Shown one piece after another: positions 55,029 through 62,300 of a DNA stretch of 64,000 nt (position 1 is the stretch's first letter; every line of letters begins with the position of its first letter). The stretch is from Cytophagaceae bacterium. GTDB lineage: Bacteria; Bacteroidota; Bacteroidia; Cytophagales; Cytophagaceae. The position numbers were made by a program, and so were the translations under genes. Under the pieces are notes generated by a model. The model was not told where the DNA came from, did not search any database, and saw nothing but the letters and a program-made list of their open reading frames with translations. Location: positions 1 to 64,000 of the forward strand of contig JALONM010000007.1 in NCBI GenBank assembly GCA_025454925.1, in the 5' to 3' direction.

Positions 55029-55721
55029 ATGAGCCACAACGATACCAAAAGACTTTCCCGGTTGATTGCAGTCCTTATTCAATTGCAAACCAAACGTCTC
55101 ATAACTTCTACTGCACTTGCCGATAAATTTAAAGTCAGTATCAGGACCATATACAGAGATATAAGAACCTTGGAACAAGCAGGCGTTCCAATACTAACAG
55201 AAGACGGGAAAGGTTACTCGCTAATGGAAGGTTATAAAATTCCACCCATTATGTTTTCTGAAACTCAAGCCAACGCATTAATCCTAGCAGAACAACTCGT
55301 TTTAAAAAACAAAGACACTTCATTTATCAAAGACTATTCAGAGGCAGTAGACAAAATAAAAGCAGTACTAAAACAATCGGATAGAGATCAGGTTAATTTA
55401 CTTGCGAACAGAACCAGATTTGAACAAAATGTAAACAGAATGCGAAACAGTAACAATATTTCGCAATTACAACAAGCACTTACGCATTTTACCTTAGTAA
55501 GTATTGAGTATAGCAACGAACAAGGTAAAACAACAAGAAGAAAGGTAGAGCCATTTGCGTTAATAAGCACCACAGAAAATTGGTTGCTTATAGCTTGGTG
55601 TCGATTACGAAATGAATTTAGATATTTCCGTCTAGACCGGATTGCTTCCTTACGCATCCTGGAAGAAAAATTTAAACCGCACCCAATGACCTTACAAGAA
55701 TATTTTGATAAATATTCATAG
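55029..55721 (+). CDS. WYL-domain transcriptional regulator (YafY-like)
   Basis: The 230-residue protein starts at ATG 55029 (MSHNDTKRLSRLIAVLIQLQ), the usual beginning of the family. An HTH_11 winged helix (residues 5-60, VSIRTIYRDIRTLEQAGVPI) is followed by the WYL domain (about 135-215; VEPFALISTTENWLLIAWCR, FRYFRLDRI). Such regulators bind ligands through WYL. A candidate operator with an inverted repeat CTGACA..TGTCAG overlaps the promoter of ridA just downstream. Confidence 0.9.
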   Translation: MSHNDTKRLSRLIAVLIQLQTKRLITSTALADKFKVSIRTIYRDIRTLEQAGVPILTEDGKGYSLMEGYKIPPIMFSETQANALILAEQLVLKNKDTSFIKDYSEAVDKIKAVLKQSDRDQVNLLANRTRFEQNVNRMRNSNNISQLQQALTHFTLVSIEYSNEQGKTTRRKVEPFALISTTENWLLIAWCRLRNEFRYFRLDRIASLRILEEKFKPHPMTLQEYFDKYS

Positions 55722-55735
55722 TGAAATACCAACCC

Positions 55736-55771
55736 CTGACATAAGGCTGTCAGCACCACTCTGTACTTTTG
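55736..55771 (+). promoter_or_regulatory. ridA promoter with candidate WYL-regulator operator
   Basis: A perfect -7 box TACTTTTG (55764-55771) lies 33 bp before the ridA ATG. The -33 area (55736-55753) is occupied by an inverted repeat CTGACA-N6-TGTCAG. Its position over the -33 element and next to the WYL regulator gene suggests it is the regulator's binding site. Confidence 0.5.
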
Positions 55772-55804
55772 CCATGTCCAAAATAAAACTTTAAAAAAAA
55801 GAAC

Positions 55805-56197
55805 ATGCAAAAAACAACCTTCGACCCATGGGCTTGGGGCAAAAACACACATTCTATGCAAGCCGTAGAAGTAAAAAACGTGGAAGCTACTCTATATTGT
55901 TCCGGACAAGTCGCCATGAATTCTATGGGTGTACCCAGTAGTGCCGATATGCGCAGCCAGCTCATTCAAAGCATTGCCAATTTAGAGCAATTAATCCGCG
56001 AATCTGGTTACGAATGTAAAAACATTGTTCGACTAAATGTATATACAACCAATACCGAAGTGTTTTTTAGCACCTGCATGGACGTATACATTCCCTTTAT
56101 TTCAAAGCACAACATTCAACAAGCCACCACGTTGCTGGAAGTCAAAGGACTCTTTGCAAACCTCAACATTGAACTAGAAGCCACAGCAGTTAAGTAA
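55805..56197 (+). CDS. RidA/YjgF family protein
   Basis: The 130-residue protein has the Rid fold: YCSGQVAMNSMGVP, MRSQLIQSIANLEQLI, NIVRLNVYTTN and a C-terminal LEVKGLFANLNIELEATA. The arginine found in deaminating RidA members (usually in an R-x-x-x-E-V segment) is not at its place (QQATTLLEV). The enamine/imine deaminase activity is therefore doubtful and a binding role is possible. It is paired with the WYL regulator upstream and followed after 1 bp by the YdeI gene. Confidence 0.87.
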   Translation: MQKTTFDPWAWGKNTHSMQAVEVKNVEATLYCSGQVAMNSMGVPSSADMRSQLIQSIANLEQLIRESGYECKNIVRLNVYTTNTEVFFSTCMDVYIPFISKHNIQQATTLLEVKGLFANLNIELEATAVK

Positions 56198-56198
56198 T

Positions 56199-56780
56199 TT
56201 GAAGAAAAAGAAAATTAAAATAGTGTATCCTAAAAGCCCTGCAGCTTGGCGAAGGTGGTTAGAAAAAAACCATCAAACCGAACAGGCTGTTTGGCTTGTT
56301 TTCTATTCAAAAAAATCAGGAAAGCCTTCCCTTACCTGGAGTGTGTCGGTAGATATTGCCTTATGCTTCGGTTGGATAGACAGTAAAAAAATAAAAATAG
56401 ATGAAGAAACGATACATCACTATTTCAGCCAACGAAAACCCAAAAGTACCTGGTCAAAAGTCAATAAAGAAAAGGTAGAAAAACTAGCAGAACAAGGACT
56501 CTTAAACGAAGCTGGGCTAAGAAGCATTGAAATGGCAAAAGAAAACGGATCCTGGTCATTGTTAGAGGAGGTGGAAAATTTAATAGTACCACCAGACCTG
56601 GAAGAAGCGTTTGCCGGTAATCCCAAGGCAAAAGAATTCTATTTGAGTTTAAGTAAGTCAAACAAAAAAATAATTTTAACATGGTTGGTTTTTGCCAAAA
56701 CAATTCCAACCAGGCGCAATCGAATTACAGAAATTATTGAACGTGGAAATCAACAACTTAAACCAACACACATTCGATAG
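56199..56780 (+). CDS. YdeI/OmpD-associated family protein
   Basis: The 193-residue protein begins with TTG (no early ATG; the codon lies 1 bp after the ridA stop). The family pattern is visible: SPAAWRRWLEKNHQ, AVWLVFYSKKSGKPS, VDIALCFGWIDSKK, YFSQRKPKSTWSKVNKEK and a C-terminal TRRNRITEI helix. Members are small cytosolic proteins linked to bacteriocin or stress protection; the molecular role is unknown. It is in one operon with ridA. Confidence 0.88.
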   Translation: MKKKKIKIVYPKSPAAWRRWLEKNHQTEQAVWLVFYSKKSGKPSLTWSVSVDIALCFGWIDSKKIKIDEETIHHYFSQRKPKSTWSKVNKEKVEKLAEQGLLNEAGLRSIEMAKENGSWSLLEEVENLIVPPDLEEAFAGNPKAKEFYLSLSKSNKKIILTWLVFAKTIPTRRNRITEIIERGNQQLKPTHIR

Positions 56781-57219
56781 AAAAAACGCTTCCAGGGCTG
56801 GGCAAGCATAGAATTATATACTCAAGCTAAAAACATACTCCTGCCCATATTCCTAAGACCAACCATAGTTGCTGCACAAGGGTTGGCGGCATCTATCCGG
56901 CGCCTTTGTCGTCAAACCTCCAAGGATAAGAATTTCGTAAGATTGGATACGGTTTTAACACTGGAATCCCTGGTGATTGGAAGTAGAACTACCATTTCAG
57001 GAAATAAAGCCTTTTTTGAATATATTGGAAGACAAGCTACATTTAGAAATTAATACGTTACATTGACCCCGAACATCGTATTGAAAATAGAAGACTGAGT
57101 GCACCGGACGCAATCGTTGAAATTCTATTGAACACAGTGCTAACGCCAGTCTGTTGTATTGACAAGGCCCACGCTCGCAGACGCAAGCGTTATAAACCGA
57201 CAATAAATCAACGTTCAAA
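56781..57219. other. Intergenic region before the AraC cassette
   Basis: No gene was found. Near 57140-57195 AACGCC and AAGCGTTA blocks face each other about 40 bp apart, faintly like an integron attC site, but the core consensus is not met. Otherwise featureless. Confidence 0.35.
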
Positions 57220-58098
57220 ATGACAACGGATATTTTAGAGGTCAACAACTTCATCGTTTTAATTGAGCAATCCAACTCAGATAAAACCATAGTGCAAACC
57301 TGCGCTATTGATGGAGAGGCAGTAGGATTTGCATTTTATAGTTCTGGTGATGTTGAACTGGAAATCAAACATCAAAACCAAACCAAAGTAGTGACGAATA
57401 CAACAGGCATTGCTATTTCCTTTTTTGGTAACCACAAAGTAGAGTTTTCGCACAAAATAGGACCAAACAAACCATTACAATCCATTAGTATTTTTTCAAA
57501 ACTTAAAAGCCTTCAAAATTTACCCAAAGAAGAACTGGAAATTTTTAGCGATTTTTTACCTGAATTGATTACGCCAAAAGCAGACTTTGTAGAAGGGCCA
57601 AGATTCTACATGAGTCCACATATGCAAAATGCTGTTCAAAAAATATTGACTACGAATTACAAAGGTAATACCAGACGAATGTTCTTAAAGAGCCAGGTAA
57701 CGGAACTACTCTCTCATTTTTTCGCCTTTTTGGCTTCCGATATCAAAGAAAGTATGTCCAATGAAGATATGGAAAAACTTTTCAAGGCTAAGGAAATAAT
57801 TACCAATAGTATCGCCAGTCCGCCATCTTTAAACGAACTATCAAAACTTATCGGACTTAATAACAACAAACTCAAAAGGAATTTTAAAGAACTTTTTGGT
57901 GTTCCGGTTTTTAAATTTTTGCAGGAAGAGCGACTTAATAAAGCCTATGAGTTGCTAAGCTCCACCAATGCCAGTGTGCAAGAGGTGGCTTGGCATGTAG
58001 GCTATGAAAGTCTAAGCTCATTCTCCAATGCATTTCAAAATAAATTTGGAGTCCGGCCAAATGAAATCAAACAACAATCCTTTTCAAACAAATCATAA
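57220..58098 (+). CDS. AraC-family transcriptional regulator
   Basis: The 292-residue protein has an N-terminal sensory part (about 1-185) and a C-terminal AraC double HTH: LNELSKLIGLNNNKLKRNFK is the first motif and VQEVAWHVGYESLSSFSNAF with FGVRPNEIK the second. It is followed by an NmrA-like reductase and a DUF5367 membrane protein on the same strand, probably its targets. Confidence 0.88.
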   Translation: MTTDILEVNNFIVLIEQSNSDKTIVQTCAIDGEAVGFAFYSSGDVELEIKHQNQTKVVTNTTGIAISFFGNHKVEFSHKIGPNKPLQSISIFSKLKSLQNLPKEELEIFSDFLPELITPKADFVEGPRFYMSPHMQNAVQKILTTNYKGNTRRMFLKSQVTELLSHFFAFLASDIKESMSNEDMEKLFKAKEIITNSIASPPSLNELSKLIGLNNNKLKRNFKELFGVPVFKFLQEERLNKAYELLSSTNASVQEVAWHVGYESLSSFSNAFQNKFGVRPNEIKQQSFSNKS

Positions 58099-58173
58099 TT
58101 CTTTTTGAACAAACGCTAAAACGAAATTTCCTGCACCTTTGCTTCATCAGTAATTCAAAAAAAAGAATTCACT

Positions 58174-58812
58174 ATGAAAGTACTCATTATTGGAGCAAGC
58201 GGTGGAACAGGACAATATGTTATCGAGCAGGCCCTTGCCCTTGGACATCAGGTAACAGCATTTGTTCGGAATCCTGCCAAACTTAAATTTTCCCACGCTC
58301 ATCTAAATGTGATGCAAGGAGATGTCATGGTGCTATCCACCTTGCAAACGGCAATGCAACATCAGGAAGCCGTGATTTGTTGCCTTGGTGCACCCGCTCT
58401 CAAAGCGGGAAAGTTGCGTTCTATTGGAACACAACATATCATCAAAGCCATGAACGAAAATAATGTATCCCGTTTAATATGCCAATCGTCGTTAGGATTT
58501 GGAGATAGTGCAGTCCTGTTGGACAATGCATCATTTTTTACAAAAAATTTTATCGTTCCATTTATTCTCCGCAAAACATTTGAAGAGCATGCCATTCAGG
58601 AGAAACTTATACAGCAAAGTAATTTAAACTGGACAATTGTAAGGCCCGCTACCATGGACAACGGAAAATATACAGGTGTCTATAAACATGGTTTCCCCTA
58701 TACAGACAAAAGTTTAACTCTTAAAATTTCTAAAGCAGATGTGGCGAATTTCTTAGTAGCTCAACTGTCCTCTGCTACTTATCAAGGCAAAATTACAGGC
58801 ATTTCCTACTAA
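58174..58812 (+). CDS. NAD(P)-binding NmrA/SDR-like protein
   Basis: The 212-residue Rossmann protein has the dinucleotide loop IIGASGGTGQYV (5-16), the acidic GDVMVLSTLQTA block, ICCLGAPALK and the WTIVRPATMDNG segment typical of atypical SDR (NmrA-like, SDR_a5) members. The catalytic YxxxK of classic SDRs is not seen, as is common in this subgroup. It may be a quinone- or redox-sensing oxidoreductase; the substrate is unknown. It follows the AraC gene by 75 bp. Confidence 0.87.
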   Translation: MKVLIIGASGGTGQYVIEQALALGHQVTAFVRNPAKLKFSHAHLNVMQGDVMVLSTLQTAMQHQEAVICCLGAPALKAGKLRSIGTQHIIKAMNENNVSRLICQSSLGFGDSAVLLDNASFFTKNFIVPFILRKTFEEHAIQEKLIQQSNLNWTIVRPATMDNGKYTGVYKHGFPYTDKSLTLKISKADVANFLVAQLSSATYQGKITGISY

Positions 58813-58831
58813 CCTAAAACCAACAGAAAAG

Positions 58832-59242
58832 ATGAACAACATACGAGCAATTTCGACAGGAGCCATGATATGGCTATTTATTTTTATCACATTTTCCATT
58901 TTAAGTTATGTGCCATCGATAAAAGATTCGCTGCACATTCAAACCCTCATAGTAGCCATATTCATTATTCCTTTTGCAGCATTCGGGGCTTATGTTTTCT
59001 ACAAAAATGGCAATAACTTAAATGGTCTTATGGCTGGCACAATCATGAGTGCAACGGCAATAGTGCTTGACGCAGTTATTACCGTTCCTTTGGTAGAACT
59101 GCCTAAAGGAGGCAGCTATGAAAGCTTTTTTACATTTCCATTGTTTTGGCTATTGGTGGCCATAAACACAACAACTATCTACTTTTACTGGATGTTATCA
59201 ATAAAAGCGAAGCGCACTATTGAGGGATCTCATGGATCGTAG
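58832..59242 (+). CDS. DUF5367 family four-helix membrane protein with repeat-derived tail
   Basis: The 136-residue protein has four membrane helices (TGAMIWLFIFITFSILSYVP, LIVAIFIIPFAAFGAY, SATAIVLDAVITVPLVEL, FFTFPLFWLLVAIN), matching DUF5367-type proteins. The last about 14 residues (SIKAKRTIEGSHGS) are encoded by a repeat A segment, so the repeat has replaced the natural end. It follows the NmrA-like gene by 19 bp. Confidence 0.75.
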   Translation: MNNIRAISTGAMIWLFIFITFSILSYVPSIKDSLHIQTLIVAIFIIPFAAFGAYVFYKNGNNLNGLMAGTIMSATAIVLDAVITVPLVELPKGGSYESFFTFPLFWLLVAINTTTIYFYWMLSIKAKRTIEGSHGS

Positions 59243-59287
59243 ATCCATAAGCTCTCTCCGTCCTGCGTTTCACTTCTATCAGAAAAG
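59197..59287. repeat. Repeat A fold-back copy (A5)
   Basis: The left half of repeat A (AATAAAAGCGAAGCGCACTA ... CATGGATC) is followed immediately by the same half inverted (GATCCATAAGCT ... CACTTCTATC). The result is an imperfect palindrome of about 90 bp centred near 59241 and running into the end of the DUF5367 gene. Confidence 0.7.
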
Positions 59288-59296
59288 TCGTACAAC

Positions 59297-59329
59297 AAAA
59301 AAAGAGCGCTTGTTACAGCGCTCTTTTTT
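59297..59329. terminator. Bidirectional intrinsic terminator
   Basis: Perfect stem GAGCGCT/AGCGCTC with loop TGTTAC, with seven A before and six T after. It works for both the plus-strand DUF5367 cassette and the minus-strand giant protein gene. Confidence 0.85.
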
Positions 59330-59351
59330 CTTGTTTCGGATCTTAGCAGGA

Positions 59352-62300
59352 TTACTGCTTCACGATCTTTTTCACTGCTTTATTTTCTCCTTGTAAAATC
59401 TCGAGGCTGTAAACTCCCTGAGCATACTCGGAAATATTTAATTCCAATTGACCCATGCCTTTGGCAGTTTGCAGCAAGCGGCCGTTCAGGTCTCTCAACA
59501 TAACCGTTGTTTCCTGACCTTCGTTCAACTGAATCATCACTTGATCTACGGCTGGGTTTGGACTTACCTGAATCTGCGAAGCAAATGCTTCGGACACATC
59601 GGTGGTTCCGTTACCGTTCAAGTTGATAACGAAGGAAGGTTCGTCGCTATCATCGCTATTGATCTGGATATTGCCAGTTTTAAAGCCTGTGCTAAGCGGA
59701 CTGAAGCTCACGGTAAAGCTTACTGGCGTACCGGATGGAGCAATAAAGAAAGGTGCGCTTACGCCGGCAATTGCGAAGTCTACACCACTCAAGGTTATTG
59801 AAGTGATGACCAGATTTGCTGAGCCAGTATTGCTGATCGTAACTGTTACCGGAGCACTCGATTCGCCAATCTGCTGATTGTTGGTGAAGGCATAGGTGTT
59901 CGTATTCGACCAGGCGTTACCTCCTACTGTTATCGAGATATTCGGTGCTGGAGCCGTTGTAACCGTTACAGTCATGTTATCTGAACTTGCTGCACAAGGT
60001 CCGTTGGCAGCTACAGTCCAGGTGAATGTATAAGGAGAACCTGCTACTGTAAGTCCATCCGCTACGACTGAAGCAGAGCTTGCATTTGGACTGAAGCTCA
60101 CGCCTCCGGAAGTAGTAGACCATGAGCCTGAAGCCGGACTTGCAGACAAGTTTACGCTTCCAGGAGTGATGGCCTGATCGGCGCCAGCATTGGCGGCAGC
60201 AAAGGTGGTAACGTTTACTTGCACGGCATCGGAGGATGGAGGACATACACCGTTGCTGATCGTCCAGGTATACACGTTCACTGACGCTGCTCCGCTAACC
60301 AAGGTATTGGCGGAACTTGCATCTGCAAAAGTACCCGCACCGGAAGTCACTGTCCATGCGCCGGTTCCTATGCTTGGTGTATTGGAAGCCAACACCAGGT
60401 TGTTGTTGGAACAAATTGAAATATCCGCCCCTGCATTGGCTGCTGTTGGAGCCTCTGAGCTGTTGATGGTGACATCGTCGGTAGAAGGTGTACACACCCC
60501 ATTGCTTATGGTCCAGCGAAGTGTTACAGAAGTACCAGCGGTGAAGGTCACCGAAGAACTTGGACTATTACCATTGGCAATCGTAGCGGATCCGCTTACT
60601 ACAGACCAGGTACCGGTGTTGCCAGAACCAGCAGCGTTGGCTGACAAGGTTGCTGAGCCACCGCATACATTTTGATCGGCACCGGCATCGGCAGTAGTCA
60701 AGCCGCCGCTATTGGTTATTACCACATCGTCAATAGAAGGAGAACATACCCCGTTGCTAATGGTCCAGCGAAGTGTGACAGAACCAACGCCCAAACCTGT
60801 TACGGAAGAAGTAGCGCTAGAAGCATTGGTGATGGTGGCCGTTCCAGTCACTACAGACCAGGCGCCTGTACCAACGGTTGGCACATTGGCCGATAAATTA
60901 GCCGAGCTGGAACATACCGATTGATCAGGACCTGCATTGGAAGTAGTGGGTGTTTCCGCGCGTGTAATCACCACATCGTCGGTGGATGGTGTGCATACGC
61001 CGTTGCTGATCGTCCAACGCAAGGTAACAGATCCTACTCCGATACCGGTTACACTGGAAGTAGCACTCGATGAAGTTACTACGGTAGCAGTGCCGCTCAC
61101 TACGGACCAGGATCCTGTTCCTACGGTAGGAGCATTGCCTGACAAGGTAGCGGTAGTACCACAAATGGCTTGGTCTGCACCAGCATTCGCCATGGTAGGA
61201 ACTGCCTGACCTGTAATCACTACATCGTCGGTAGAAGCTACGCAGGGAGCGTTGCTGATGGTCCAGCGTAAGGTTACAGCACCGGTGCCAATTCCTGTTA
61301 CAGTAGAGGTGGCGCTGGAAGCTGAAGTAATTGTTGCGGTGCCACTCACCACCGACCAGGCTCCGGTTCCAATGGTTGGAACGTTAGCGGCCAGCGTAGT
61401 AGTGGTTGCACATATAGTTTGATCGGCACCTGCATTCGCTGTTGTAGGTGCAGCAGCACTATTGATGGTGACTTCGTCAGTGGAAGGTGTACACACGCCG
61501 TTGCTGATGGTCCAGCGAAGCGTTACGGAAGTACCAGCGGTGAAGCTCACCGAGGAACTTGGACTGTTGACATTGGTAATCGTAGCGGATCCACTTACTA
61601 CAGACCAGGTACCGGTGTTGCCGGAACCTGCAGCGTTGGCCGACAAGGTAGCGGTACTACCGCACACATTCTGATCGGTGCCAGCATTCGCTGTAGTGAG
61701 CCCTCCTGTATTAGTAATCACAACATCGTCGGTAGAGGCCACGCAAGGAGCGTTGCTGATGGTCCAACGCAAGGTTACAGAACCAATTCCCAGGCCTGTT
61801 ACCGAAGTGGTAGCACTGGAAGCATTCGCAATGGTAGCTGTGCCTGTTACCACAGACCACGATCCGGTACCCACGGCAGGCACATTCGCCGATACATTCG
61901 CCGAGCTGGAACATACCGATTGATCGGCTCCCGCATTGGCTACCGTAGGTGCAGCGTTGCGTGTAATTACTACATCGTCGGTAGAAGGCGTACATACGCC
62001 GTTGCTTACTGTCCAACGAAGTGTTACAGACCCTACCCCGATTCCGGTTACAGTAGAAGTAGCGCTGGAAGCAGTAGTAATGGTTGCTGTACCGCTCACT
62101 ACGGACCATGCACCGGTTCCTACCGTTGGAATGTTTCCATCCAGGGTGGTAGTAGCGGCACATATCGTTTGATCAGCTCCTGCATTGGCAGTGCTTGGTG
62201 CTGCCTGACGAGTAATGATTACATCATCGGTAGAAGCCACGCATGGAGCGTTGCTGATGGTCCAACGTAAAGTCACAGCACCGGTACCAATTCCTGTTAC

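Noticed and set aside
57140-57195. Possible integron attC site
   Set aside because: The AACGCC/GCGTTA pair is present but the core GTTRRRY is not met and no integrase is in the window.
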